A stretch of DNA of 64,000 bases from Ashinkailepas kermadecensis (Eukaryota; Arthropoda; Thecostraca; Neolepadidae): assembly GCA_034440615.1 (NCBI GenBank), contig JAOTOM010005111.1, forward strand, positions 817,501-881,500, in the 5' to 3' direction. Of the stretch, positions 45,651-56,734 are shown piece after piece. Every line of letters starts with the position of its first letter. Position 1 is the stretch's first letter. The notes under the pieces were generated by a model. It searched no databases, was not told the origin of the DNA, and saw nothing but the letters and a program-made list of their open reading frames with translations. The translations under genes and the position numbers were made by a program.

Positions 45651-46425
45651 GCGACCAATGGCGTCACCACATTCAGCTTCCATGTGGGGTTCAACTCCAG
45701 GGGTTCAGGATCAATTGTCAAGCTAGAGGGGTAAGACAGTGACTCTTCTGTCCGGGTCCCAGCTCCCCCCCCCCGCGCTCCACACTGAACGCAACAAACG
45801 TGGATATTGACAACTATGATACTGGAGCCCCAATATTTTGTTTAAACACTTTTTACGTGATGCTGTCTAACGCAAACACGAGCAGCGGTACCACTCATCT
45901 CCACGTCGTAGAGCCAAAACAAAGTTATTCCACGGCCACAAAATGGTAGTTGATTACGCAGGTCTCATTATGCGCTTAGACTTTTGCGGGTTGACGTTCC
46001 TGTCGTGCTAATGGCTATTGCCTATAAGGACGGCGTTTTATTCAGCAGCTGGCAATCAAAGACGCCATGAAAATGATCCTTCCAATGCTAGCGTAGGGAA
46101 CGTAAAAAAATCCTTGTTTGCTGTTTTATAATACAACATAGTACGCAAATTTCAATAGCTCCAAAACCCTTTAGAGGGTAGCACATATTTATGGACAGGT
46201 CAGACAAGCAGGCGAGCCCACTCATCTTGCCCACCGCGAGCCATACGGTGGCACTGACCGCGACGGAGACGCGCCCGACGGACGTGTGGCGGAACCTTCG
46301 GGGAGTCCATCTACCCGATTCAGATATCGTGTGATACAAAGCTTCTCAGGAAACTTCAGGAGGATATCCTATATTCCCGAAGTTTACACAACCGTGTAGT
46401 TAAGTACGCTGACTAATTGACTCAC

Positions 46426-46470
46426 CAGCAGCCCGAGCAGCAGCAGCAGGCTGTAACGTGTGGCCAACAT
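46426..46470 (-). CDS. signal-peptide first exon, diverged single unit
   Basis: ATG at 46470-46468, 15 codons MLATRYSLLLLLGLL, then donor CTG|GTGAGT. Same length, start and donor position as exons at 51102, 59643 and 60243. A TATA-like CTATTTAC (46577-46584) and TCAG initiator (46553-46550) precede it. The encoded hydrophobic segment fits a secretory signal peptide. The mature part must lie in exons further left; none was identified. The base changes relative to the other copies keep the hydrophobic core and donor. Confidence 0.6.
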
Positions 46471-46549
46471 GTCTGCAGTCGGCAGTTGCAGTCTGGCAGC
46501 TGTTGCCCAGGCACCGCCTGTTCCTCTACTGAAGCCGGTGCGCCACTTC

Positions 46550-46584
46550 CTGACCTCGGTCGCATGGTGCCTCAGAGTAAATAG
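46550..46584 (-). promoter_or_regulatory. core promoter of the diverged unit
   Basis: CTATTTAC followed about 29 bp later by GGTCAGGAA. The same pair at the same spacing occurs in the other units, with the shared CGGCTTCAGTAGAGGAAC block 15-30 bp further downstream. Confidence 0.55.
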
Positions 46585-46650
46585 GGGCGGGGAGCAGGGC
46601 GCAGCCGGTGCAGCGTGGCAGGCGGCCGCTGAACTGGTCATGCCCATGAA

Positions 46651-47190
46651 TAATTCAGCTTAGTGGCCTCAAATGGTTTTACCAAGGTCATATGCAAATC
46701 AAGTTGTGTTGTGTCTTCAGTTGGCTCTGATGTCCCTCGCCGGGTGCAGCACGTTGCGCATATTGCCATTGAGAGATCGGGATAGTGTGGTACATAGCTT
46801 AGGATATTTTCGCTACAAGAAGGGCGGTGTGTGTTGGGGGGGGGGGGGGGGGGGGGGAGGGGGTTGACAGCGACGAAATGTGCATGGAAAATGGCGAGTT
46901 TGGTCGAGATCGACGACATTGCCCGAAACAATGCAGACCTTTGCGGATCACTGAGAGAGATGCCCCAGCTGAAGTAAGCCCTAGGGTCGCTGGCTGCTCT
47001 CAGGTCATCGCGGCCGGACGTGCTATTTGTGCGCTCCTGAGACGAGGGAAGACCGATGAGGAAAGGTTGGGCACAGGTGGTTAGTGTGGGGGGGGGGGGG
47101 GAGAATTTGTTCTGTGGTGGTTATTGGTTTTACGACACGTCGACCGTTGAGTCATGTAGCGTCGCCAATCTCTCACGCCGATTGGCCGCG
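46651..47190. other. no recognised gene; G-rich runs
   Basis: G runs at 46838-46857 and 47088-47101. No coding motif. Confidence 0.4.
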
Positions 47191-47275
47191 GGCGAAGAGT
47201 AGCGACAGGTGGGACTCGAACCCACAATCTTTCGATTGTGAGACGGGCAACTTACACCTAGACTACTCGCCCCCG
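47190..47275 (-). ncRNA. tRNA-like sequence, probable tRNA-derived SINE head
   Basis: On the minus strand: A box TAGTCTAGGTG and B box GGTTCGAGTCC, both matching pol III consensus, about 35 nt apart. A perfect T-arm GTGGG-TTCGAGT-CCCAC is present. The acceptor pairs only partly (GGCGA with TCGCT) and no good anticodon stem forms; instead CACAATC-GAAA-GATTGTG pairs. This suits a tRNA-derived SINE or tRNA pseudogene, not a working tRNA. Confidence 0.5.
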
Positions 47276-47284
47276 GATAATTTG

Positions 47285-48684
47285 TTCTACTGTAGGGCTA
47301 GGTTATGTAAGGTAGGTTAGAATAATTATCTGTTTAATCTGGGTTTATGCAACTTGTCCTAGGTATTCTGGGTGTCTAGAATAATCGGTAGTGGACTGAC
47401 CACGTGCACGCTTTGTAGACGGGTAGCGCACGCGGTCACGTGGCTCAGGTTTCTGTTCAGAGGATAGAGGTATACGTTTGTGTTTTCTTTGTGTGCTAGA
47501 TTAAGGTAGTGAGCTTAAATTTCATTTCGTTAATCTTCTTATCCTGGTTAAAATATAGGCCTTTGACTCAGAGCTTAACTGGAACAAACTAGCCGGACGA
47601 TACCAATTTGATCATGGTGTTGAAACTATTGTAATTGTTAAGGTTGTCTAGAGTGTATTTGGATTATATTAGCTTAGTTAGTTTGGAGAGCAATAGCTAT
47701 CTCGACTAAAGCCGTGCCACAGCCAAACCGTTTCTATTTGGTACCAGCTTTACTGCATGCATCAAGTTGCAACAAAGTTTCTATAAATGTACTTTTCGGC
47801 TGTCAAATGAGTATACACGAGCATAGTATTATAGTGCTGTCCCGTAACTGTAAATGCTGTGACCCCGTAAGCGAGCCGACCTACCGAGCCCCGTAAATGT
47901 AACGCCTCACGAGCCTGAGTCGGCCGGCGACTCGCCGCCGGTCCGCGCCGCGGCAGTGACCGGACGTAGGGTCGAAAGTCCAATTCACGAACAATAGACG
48001 GCCGTGTTGCCGGGCCGACGATCGCTCACCGGGTGACGACAAGTGGCGTGTACTTTCGTCACCCGTTAGCCGTACGGAGGGCTAGTGGCTTGTTCCAGTA
48101 CCCCGGAGCCAGTCGCCGGGAGGGAGACGAGCGGTGTGGGTCTGCCGCGCGGTCGGTCGCGTGTATAAATTAATAACTGGATTTCGGACTTTACAAAATC
48201 AGAACTAGGCATTATCGCTGTGGGCAGTTGTCTTGGAACATTTTGCGTACGTCTTTTCTGAAGTGTGAATGTTACCGTATATTTGCTAAACTTTCTGCAC
48301 AATACATTAATGTGCAGAGAACATTGAACCTTTGAAACCGGATATCGCGGCGCTAGGCCTTCCCAGACTATCACTACGCCTATATAGAGTCAAAAGACTT
48401 TTCTACAAAACGTAATAGTTGCATACATAATAGTTGAGTTCGTAGCTGGTAAGGGTCGTGATTAAAGAGGATAATTGCAAGTTTAGTTTTGCTTAGTTTA
48501 GTTTCTGTAAGTGGAGGGATATTTCGTTGTTAATTTTTGTGAGTGAAGCCAGATTAAGTGTTTAAATACATTAAGCTAGGTTGCTCGTACACTGATGAGT
48601 TACGCTAGTAACTAGCTATATTTATATATTGGTTACACAAGAGCTAGACTTAGTAAAACGAATTGAGAACAGTCAGGTCAAGAG
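47285..48684. other. no recognised gene
   Basis: Starts with GGTTAGG-like words (47290-47315). GC-rich CpG block 47870-48060 without coding motif. The last bases repeat AGAGCTAGACTTAG (48638 and 48681) at the start of the duplicated segment. Confidence 0.4.
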
Positions 48685-50035
48685 CTAGACTTAGCAAAAA
48701 GAAGTGTGTTGGAAACTACATAACAGTCCGTTTGACCTCATTGGTTTGCAAGGTACCAGAAAAACTAGTCAAACAGAATGTTCAGACTCATCTAGATAGG
48801 CACAACCTTTTAAGGGATACTCAACATGTATTTCGATCTCGGAGATCTTGTTTAACTAGCCTACTGGAGTTCATGGAGTATGCAGCTAGAGAAGGAGACA
48901 CGCAAAGCAGGATAGATGTTGTGTATTTGGACTTTATCAAAGTTTTCGATAAAGTTCCACACAGCCGTCTAATTCATCAACAAGAGCAGCATGGGATTGA
49001 TGGAAAAGTTATAGGATGGATTGAAGCATTGTTAAGGGGACGAAAACCAAGGGCTGTGTTAAATGGATGTAAATCTAAATGGAGGGATGTATGCAGTAGA
49101 GTGCCACAGGGCCCTGTTCTAGGACCACTTTTCTTTATCATCATTGTGAATAACATTGAGATACGACTGAGGAATATGGTGTTCAAACTTGCTCATGAGA
49201 TCAAGCTGGTAAGAGTGGGTAACAGTAGTGCTCAATACAATTATGTTCAACTAGACTTGGAGGACCTAGCAATGGGCTGATCAACGGTAGATACAACGGT
49301 TGATGAACGGTCTTTCAACTATGAAAAGTGTAAGGTTTTCATCTGGGGTCTTGATGTGAGACTTGCAGATGGGATGCAATGACAGGTAGGGAACTGGATG
49401 TTATTGAAGAGGAAAGAGACGCAGGTGTGTCAGTTCCAAATGACCTTAAAGCAGACAAACAATGTATATCAGATAAGAATAGGGCAATCAGAAGGTTGGG
49501 AATCATTACTACAAGTGTGAGGTAGAAGAGCAAGGAAGGCATGACAAGCTGTATTCAGCCCATGTGCGACCCCACTTGAAATATTCTGCACAGGCATGGA
49601 GGAGCCCTTACTTAGAAAATATATTGATATGATAGAAAAAGTACAGCGAAAAGCCACTAGACTCATCAGTGGACTACGTAACTTAGAACATGGAGAAAGC
49701 CTTATGGCATTTGATATGTATCCACTCGCTCAAGTATAAGAGATTAAGGGGTGATATGATTGAAATGTATGAAATCACTAAAGGGTTAGATCAGGTCAAT
49801 CTGAATGATGCCCTTCTATTTAGAGCATCGCATATGGGTCATCAATTTAGGTTAGGCAAATCAAGGTATTGGATAGTTAAGCGACAACAGGTCCTCAGTC
49901 AGAGGGTGGTTGATCAATGGAATATGCATGCTGCCTGCTTATGTTGTGGGGAGTCAATCACTGAATGCTTTTTAAAACAGGGTGTATGTTTTTTAGGCTG
50001 GAACATTTTGTTGTTAAGTTCTAGTTGGTAGTAGA
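48685..50035 (+). pseudogene. CR1-like LINE reverse transcriptase relic, copy 1
   Basis: VRLTSLVCKVPEKLVKQNV, RSCLTSLLEFMEYAAREGD, VVYLDFIKVFDKVPHSRL, GWIEALLRGRKPRAVLNG and RVPQGPVLGPLFFIIIVNN are RT blocks in order (48720-49170). The catalytic FADD box reads LAHE, so both aspartates are gone. The C-terminal part is frame-broken but readable: ELDVIEEERDAGVSVPNDL, then YKRLRGDMIEMYEITKGLDQ and SQRVVDQWN (49730-49925), usual for CR1/Rex-type LINEs. 5' part absent. Confidence 0.8.
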
Positions 50036-50970
50036 TGGGTATGAGATTTGCGCGAAGTGGGTGTGCACTGTGCAGGCCCTTTTGAGCGGAGATGGATGGA
50101 GTTTCGAGATTATGGGTGGGAAAATCGACCCACGCGTGTGTTACGCGTGGCAGAGTGAATAGGAATGGATAGGCAAGGTAGATAGGGATTGATTGGTGTG
50201 TGGGCTGTAGGATCGTTTCTTAGAATTTGGGATGTGGTATTCGTTGGGGCGATGAGTGTTTTGTTATTGTCCAGGCCCATGGTATCGTCCATTTACAGAC
50301 TTCTAATTGGCTGGGCCGTTGTGGCTCGCATTAAGTCTGAACATTTTATGACTTTATGCCTTTAGCGAGTTTGTTAATTTGTCAGCGCTTGGTGTCCTCA
50401 TTGGACATGTGTTCTCCTCTCTTACTGATTTGTCGAACAGGCCAGACCTGGTGGCTTCCACGTGCGTGTGGTACATTAAATATAACTGGTTGCTTGTTAT
50501 TCAACATTGGTACGCAACGCTGAGTCAAAGCGCGGCAGAGAAACGGTGCCATGCAATCCGAAATTATCTCACTCGTCGCTCTCAAAGCGGTATAACATCT
50601 GAATCAATTTGGCAAGTACATGGCACGAAAGAACAGGCTATGGTTTTCAGCGATTTGTACCTAAACGATATGATGCAAATGGTGCGTGTAAGACATTTAG
50701 CACGATTATGCCTTATCTTCATATATATTGATGGATCTTTGGCGCACAAGGATATGCGATGCATGACAAAAACTGGAGAACTTGGTCCGATCGCAGCTCA
50801 GAATAAACAGAGGGACGGGGCAGAGCACGCTCGGTGCAACCGACAGACGCCAGCCCGGCTGGACCGTCAGCCGGGCGAGGGTCTGTCGCGTGGAGCGGAC
50901 TGGTGGTGGACACTGAACACTTCAGACTGACGGTCCAGCCGGTTGCAACCAGCGCGCTCGGCCCCGTCGC

Positions 50971-51007
50971 TCTTTTTATTCTGAGCTGCGATCGGACCAA
51001 GGTCAGT
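50971..51007 (+). promoter_or_regulatory. core promoter, right arm of copy 1
   Basis: TATA-like TTTTTATT (50973-50980) and GGTCAGTG (initiator TCAGT at 51003) 29-30 bp downstream. The arthropod initiator consensus is TCAGTY. The ATG follows about 98 nt later. Confidence 0.55.
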
Positions 51008-51101
51008 GTCTGCAGACGCCGGCTTCAGTAGAGGAACAAACGGTGCCTCGAGAGGATCAAGCGACAACGCGTCTGTCCGGTTGGGACTGCTGACTCCAGA
51101 C

Positions 51102-51146
51102 ATGTTGGCCAGACGCTCCAGTTTCGTGCTGCTGCTCGGGCTGGTG
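51102..51146 (+). CDS. signal-peptide first exon, copy 1 right arm
   Basis: MLARRSSFVLLLGLV then donor G|GTAGGT. The first ATG after the predicted start site. It encodes a basic start and a hydrophobic core typical of a secretory signal. Downstream exons not found: the sequence to 53.5 kb has no conserved open frame shared by the two copies that I could recognise. Confidence 0.6.
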
Positions 51147-51610
51147 GTAGGTGAATTGGTCAGTGCAGGTAGACTGCGGCTGAAATGCTATATCTTCAGG
51201 TTTTGTGTCATGCGTCGCATACCCTGTGCGTCAAAGTTGCATCATTATATATGAAGATAAGGCATAATCGTGCTAAATGTCTTACACGCACTATTTGCAT
51301 CACATCGTTTAGGTGAAAATCGCTAGAGGCTATAGCTTGAGGTGATGTTTCTGTCGTGTAACGTTCTTGCCAAATTGATTCCGATGCTATAACGTTTTGA
51401 GAGCCAATAGTGAAATAATTTCAGATTGCGTGGCACCGGTTGGCTGCCTCGCTTTGACTCAGCGTTGTGTTCCCGTGAGGAGTACAAGCAACCAGTTGTA
51501 TTCCATGTACCACACGCAGGTGGGGAAGCCACCAGGTCTGGCCTGGGAAGAAAGACGATCACATTTTCAATGAGCACACCAAGCACTGACATTTGCGAAC
51601 ACGCTGAGTG

Positions 51611-53547
51611 CATTCAAGACGCAGGTGGTTAGGTACGTGTGTTGTACTATGCCATACGCTCACATCTGATTCGGTCCAACCATCGATGTGTTGTGATCAG
51701 TATTTCACATGCTTAATACCATTGCTGTATTTAATTTTTGTTTTTCACGACTTCTCTTGGAATGGGCTGAACAAAAAAGTGTTGGGAAATTATGGACAGT
51801 AAGGAAATAAACAAAGAAACAATGATCAAATCGATTTTTGGTTCAGAAATATCGTGTTGTTAGTTGGCACTTATTAAAAAAAGATCAGTATGGAAACAAT
51901 TATATTTCTTTCAGATAGCTTAGACTATGTCAGAATAGATCTGGTTAGGTCATGGTAGGCTAAGTTACGTTGATTCGTGTGACATTTTCCCTTACCATTT
52001 CACTAAAAAATAATCTTAATAGCTCGTTTCTTGTGATAACTCTAAGCTTGGTCTAACTGAAAACACATGCACGGGTAGGTAAATTTGTGTATGAACGTCT
52101 TAGCTTAGCATTAAGTGATTCAAAATCCTTTAACTGACAGTACTTGTCTCTCTTTATTGCTTCTAATTCGAAACCCTCCCTACCTATTGGCATCATCTTG
52201 GATTTTGGATGGAGGGGAGGGGGTGAGGGATAGCAATAATAACATTTTCAAGTCGATTCGTCTCATGCCAAGCCACAGGCGTAATGACAAATTGCATTAC
52301 GTTTGTGGAGGACACGTCCCCGTCTCTGGTGTGGTGACGCAGTAAGGACACATCCCCTTCCCTGTGCTGTGGTGACGTCATGGCCTTACTTGCCGCTGAA
52401 GTCTCTAGCCTAAGATAAGCACTGCTTTGGCCACGTCCTTTTGTTCAAAAGCTTTGACAAATACGCATCCGTTGAATCCAAGTACGTGGCCCTTCATGTT
52501 TCTCTTCCTTGGAAGAGGCCAACCACCAGGCTCGCCTGCCTCTGCATTTTCAGCAGCAATTTATTCAATTGTCCCATTATTTTATTTTAAATTAAACTAA
52601 CCATACGTTTCTCACAACGGTCCGCCAGAGCTCTCACCAATAAACAAGGCGTCATTGCTCATAGACGATCACCTCACATGTTGTCTTCTCCGGGGTTTAT
52701 GTGTGTCGTCCACGCCGGAATCAGGCATTCTTTTGTAGTGTTTTCAAGTTGAAGGATTACGATTCTTTGAAATGCATGCAGTCTTGCCTACTTGTTCTTC
52801 TCGTAAGCTCGCCTTCCCGTGCCAGCACCACCCTATGACATATCTTTAGACAAAGTTCGAGGGGATGGGGATGGAGCAAGGGCACGACTCCGCATTCTTT
52901 TGAGCATTGGGGAGGGGACTATGGCCGGAATGTCCCCTGGATCCACCATTGTGCATCATGCAAGTTGGGAATGCACGTGCTCTATATGAACTGGGAATGC
53001 ACATGGGTGCGCACTCCATCTCCGGATATATCAAGTTCACCTCGTCACCTTAGTTCAGTGGAAATATATCGTTATCTCTATGCAGTGAAGTTTAGGCAGT
53101 CACCAATAAATATGTTCACCTATTCACCAATAAATATGTAGGAATGCACCAATCTCACCGAAAACTGTTTTCACCCGTCTCCCTCCCCTTTACCTGAGAA
53201 CGTTGCATCGCGGCCAGATGTATTGATTACGTTGCAACGGGATACACGTTTGTCACTTCCACTGCATACTTCCCGATAACGTTGCCAAGACAGTTATTCA
53301 AGGAAAAGTGAACAAAATATAACTTTAAGATATCCACAGTCCTATAGTTTGGGCGAATCCAGCTGGCATCGGCTGAGGGCCCGCCAGCCAAGTGCCGGCC
53401 ACTGAGCTATGTGGTCATGTCGCGTGACCTGCGGACTGCGAGGTCAGGCGACTGCGTGGCAGACGTCTGGGCTAAGTTTTTTTTAGCGTGGTGTCTGCCC
53501 AGTGACTGCGACGTCAGTCCGATGGAGGGTGCCGCCCTCAACGGCTG
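51611..53547 (+). other. duplicated sequence without recognised gene
   Basis: Corresponds to 60766-62645. Presumably intron or intergenic. Conserved words such as GGAGGACACGTCCCCGTCTC and GTGGTGACGTCATGGCC occur in both copies. No frame with family motifs. Confidence 0.4.
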
Positions 53548-53925
53548 TATGCGACATGAAGTGAGTGGGAGGGCTGTATGTGACATGAAGTGAGTGGGAC
53601 GGCTGCATGCGACATGAAGTGAGCGGGAGGGCTGTATGTGACATGAAGTGAGTGGGAGGGCTGTATGTGACATGAAGTGAGTGGGAGGGCTGTATGTGAC
53701 ATGGAGTGAGTAGGAGGGCTGTATGCGACATGGAGTGAGCGGGAGGGCTGTATGTGACATGGAGTGAGTGGGAGGGCTGTATGTGACATGAAGTGAGTGG
53801 TAGGGCTGTATGCGACATGAAGTGAGTGGGAGGGCTGTATGTGGCATGGAGTGAGCGGGAGGGCTGTATGTGACATGGAGTGAGTGGGAGGGCTGTATGT
53901 GGCATGAAGTGAGCGGGAAGAAGAA
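53548..53925. repeat. 29-bp minisatellite, about 13 units (copy 1)
   Basis: Unit GACATGAAGTGAGTGGGAGG plus GCTGTATGT. Frames stay open on the minus strand because 29 bp gives a 29-aa cycle. The array in copy 2 (62645-63145) has about 17 units and more GACATGGAGTGAGCGG variants. Confidence 0.92.
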
Positions 53926-54200
53926 CCATAACACAGATTGGCAGCCATGGTGATTCGACACTTCGACACAGTGGAATGAAGTTTCGGATGAGAAACCACC
54001 TTCGATAGGTGTCCCCGATTTCGGCACGATTGAAGCAGAATGTCGGTGAACCAGATTTCTTTCAATACACTGGTGCCAAAAATGGATGCGCTATTTCCAC
54101 AGTCCGACTCCTGTGCCGCATATGCCGCATATGAAGCACATCAAACATTTTAATTCGCTACGCTAGATTGTCCAACCACATTTATTTATTTCTGGAAATT

Positions 54201-54679
54201 CCTCACTCCAGCGGCAATTTGACGCAGTAAAGTGCATATCTTCACGGACTGCCAAGTTGGTCCACAAGCCCCTGCCGCCGTGCATATATTCACAGACTGC
54301 GAAGTCCGTCCACAAGTCCCTGCTGCCGTGCATGTCTTCACGGACTGCCAAGTCGGTCCACAAGTCCCTGCTGCCGTGCATGTCTTCACAGACTGCCAAG
54401 TCGGTCCACAAGTCCCTGCTGCCGTGCATATCTTCACAGACTGCCAAGTCGGTCCACAAGTCCCTGCTGCCGTGCATGTCTTCCCAGACTGCCAAGTCGG
54501 TCCACAAGTCCCTGCTGCCGTATGGGGACGGATGTGAGCCGGATACAGGGCCTGTAGCAGGGAAGGCTATGTCCGGTTATTGTCCTGACTCGACCAGCTC
54601 TCAAATGGCGTCATGTACTGGAAGCATTGGGCTGTTCTTTGGTGCAACACCTCCTGTCTTAGGCCACCTGTGCTGGTGA
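54201..54679 (+). other. open frame across the 48-bp array, coding status doubtful
   Basis: Possible acceptor CTCACTCCAG before 54213, then RQFDAVKCISSRTAK, in-frame 16-aa repeats (AKSVHKSLLPCMSSQT), and a Cys-containing end SGYCPDSTSSQMASCTGSI to GHLCW and stop. Copy 2 keeps the same frame and stop with one repeat. Outside the array, most codon differences between the copies change the residue, so protein-level constraint is not apparent. Confidence 0.25.
54228..54522. repeat. 48-bp minisatellite, about six units (copy 1)
   Basis: Unit GTGCATGTCTTCACGGACTG, CCAAGTCGGTCCACAAGTCC, CTGCTGCC. 48 bp equals 16 codons. Copy 2 has a single unit (63459-63507). Both strands stay open across it. Confidence 0.92.
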
Positions 54680-54799
54680 AGTTCTAAGCATCGTATTGGC
54701 CGGGCTGGGTGGTTCAAGTTGATGGACGTTTCTGGCGGCTAAAGCAAAACATTTCCCCCGTCTTCGTCCCCGTTCGTGACCACACTCCTGAACTCTTGA

Positions 54800-55320
54800 T
54801 TGGGTGAGTTGAAGTGTTTGCTGTTGTCAAATGGTGCTTACGTCTCTTTTTAATCACGGTGTTGCTTCACAGACGATGTGGAGTCTTCAAATTGGGCAGC
54901 ACCCGGCCACCGGTCTGCCGAGCCAGACGGCCGCACTTGATGCCCCACAGCCGGTCATCCCGGCCGCATGCCCCCAGGCAAGGCGGCCTGCGGCACCAGC
55001 TGCTGCGCGACACCGCCCCCCAGATGCCCGCCCGGCACCATCGACCCACCCCGCTGCTTCTCATGGTTCCTCTAGAGGCCGGTGGCGTCTAGATGTGCCC
55101 CTGCTGCGGCAGCAACAGCTAGTGTCGGATAACTGTCGGAGCCGTGCGGAATCTGGGTCGGAACCGTGTTGGACCAGTGTCGAACCCGTGTTGAATATGC
55201 GTCGAACCGGTGTCGAACCCGTGCCAGCCTGTATCGGACCTGTGTCGGACCTGTGCCGGACCCGTGCTGGACCCGTATCGGATTCGTGTCCGACCTGTGT
55301 CCTAGCTGTGTCGAATGAAG
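54800..55320 (+). repeat. head repeat (copy E) and degenerate 11-bp array
   Basis: Same head as 44270-44705 (inverted): GGTGTTGCTTCACAGACGATGTG, CTTCAAATTGGGCAGCACC, CTGCGGCAGCAACAGCTA. It is followed by degenerate GTGTCGGACCY units (55125-55320), the complement of the GACACAGATCC family. Confidence 0.65.
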
Positions 55321-55904
55321 TCACTGGTCCTTGTGTAGGAATTCCGCGGTTGAATATTAGAAGAACAAGACCGAGCTGGATTTCACCAGAACAAAATACA
55401 TGGACGTCACGAACCATTATGGAAGCATCCCCATCAGCCAGAGCATAGATGCAAACGTCGGACCTATCCAGGAGCATATTGATGACACGAACCTAGATCG
55501 CATCTCCTTAGACGAACTGGAGGAGTTACTGACTTTAGCTGAGTTACTGACTTCTTCGCCTTTAGCAGTAGCTTCCACGCATATAGGGGGGTGGGGGGGG
55601 GCATATATTTACGTCCGACCCTAAGACGCGCATTATATGCGATATATTGATATTTTTGGAACCTGTAGACGTTTTCTTCAATCCTCCCTGGTATTCATCA
55701 CCATTATTAATTGCATTCATCTAGACTTCAACTTGCCTCTTGAACATTTGAAGGTGCGGTCTGACGGCCGATACTCAACAGAACTCCGTGTACTTCAAAC
55801 AGACGACCGCACGCATCATTATCATATACCGCACGCATCATTATCCATCTCGTCTCAACGTGTCCCATGTCGACCAGAACGGTAGTGCTTCGCTTTGGGT
55901 TGCG
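55321..55904. other. no recognised gene
   Basis: A 75-codon frame (55400-55624, +) has an acidic stretch (NLDRISLDELEELLTLAEL) but no family or splice support. Unknown. Confidence 0.3.
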
Positions 55905-55925
55905 AAGAGCCGTCCTGGCGTCCTC

Positions 55926-56571
55926 TGATGAAGCAGCAGCGAGGCGAAGAGCAGTCTGAATGCCCTCTGATGAAGCAGCAGCGAGGCGAAGAGCAGTCGG
56001 AATGCCCTCTGATGAAGCAGCAGCGAGGCGAAGAGCAGTCGGAATGCCCTCTGATGAAGCAGCAGCGAGGCGAAGAGCAGTCGGAATGCCCTCTGATGAA
56101 GCAGCAGCGAGGCGAAGAGCAGTCTGAATGCCCTCTGATGAAGCAGCAGCGAGGCGAAGAGCAGTCTGAATGCCCTCTGATGAAGCAGCAGCGAGGCGAA
56201 GAGCAGTCGGAATGCCCTCTGATGAAGCAGCAGCGAGGCGAAGAGCAGTCGGAATGCCCTCTGATGAAGCAGCAGCGAGGCGAAGAGCAGTCTGAATGCC
56301 CTCTGATGAAGCAGCAGCGAGGCGAAGAGCAGTCGGAATGCCCTCTGATGAAGCAGCAGCGAGGCGAAGAGCAGTCGGAATGCCCTCTGATGAAGCAGCA
56401 GCGAGGCGAAGAGCAGTCGGAATGCCCTCTGATGAAGCAGCAGCGAGGCGAAGAGCAGTCGGAATGCCCTCTGATGAAGCAGCAGCGAGGCGAAGAGCAG
56501 TCGGAATGCCCTCTGATGAAGCAGCAGCGAGGCGAAGAGCAGTCGGAATGCCCTCTGATGAAGCAGCAGCC
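55926..56571. repeat. 42-bp minisatellite, about 15 units
   Basis: Unit TGATGAAGCAGCAGCGAGGC, GAAGAGCAGTCGGAATGCCC, TC. The units differ almost only at one base (GTCGGAATG or GTCTGAATG). 42 bp equals 14 codons, so long frames stay open on both strands (254 codons plus, 320 and 292 minus). These are repeat artefacts. Confidence 0.95.
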
Positions 56572-56734
56572 CAACGCAGCAAAGATAAGATGTCGGACTT
56601 TCTCAATGCAAACGGACATCCAAGGCATCGGATTCGAGCAAGACAGAGATCCCAGATAGAGGAGACAGAGAGCTGTTAAGGCAGGCGGGAATATGAATAA
56701 GAGCCGCCGCACGACCACACAAGTACACAATACA

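Larger units (their letters stand above)
50355..51610. repeat. large inverted repeat with one promoter-exon unit (copy 1)
   Basis: Left arm 50355-50800 pairs with right arm 50965-51610 (GACTCAGCGTTG, CAACCAGTT, CTTGCCAAATTGATT, CGATCGGACCAAG and GTGCTAAATGTCTTACACGCA all recur inverted). The left arm lacks about 190 bp including its exon and initiator. The centre (50800-50965) holds one 68-bp unit. Confidence 0.85.
48685..55013 (+). repeat. segmental duplication, copy 1
   Basis: Matches 57720-64000 in the same orientation and order. Offsets are about 9035 bp at the start and 8987 bp at the end. Differences include a segment 49830-50055 missing from copy 2, about 190 bp missing from the left palindrome arm in copy 1, and different repeat counts in the 68-, 29- and 48-bp arrays. 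Copy 2 runs off the window, so the full unit is longer. Confidence 0.85.

Noticed and set aside
47201..47274. Functional tRNA gene
   Set aside because: Acceptor stem and anticodon arm do not pair properly.
47870..48060. Ribosomal RNA fragment
   Set aside because: GC-rich but no recognisable conserved rRNA core sequence.
55400..55624. 75-codon acidic frame as a gene
   Set aside because: No homologous second copy, domain or splice support; left as unknown sequence.
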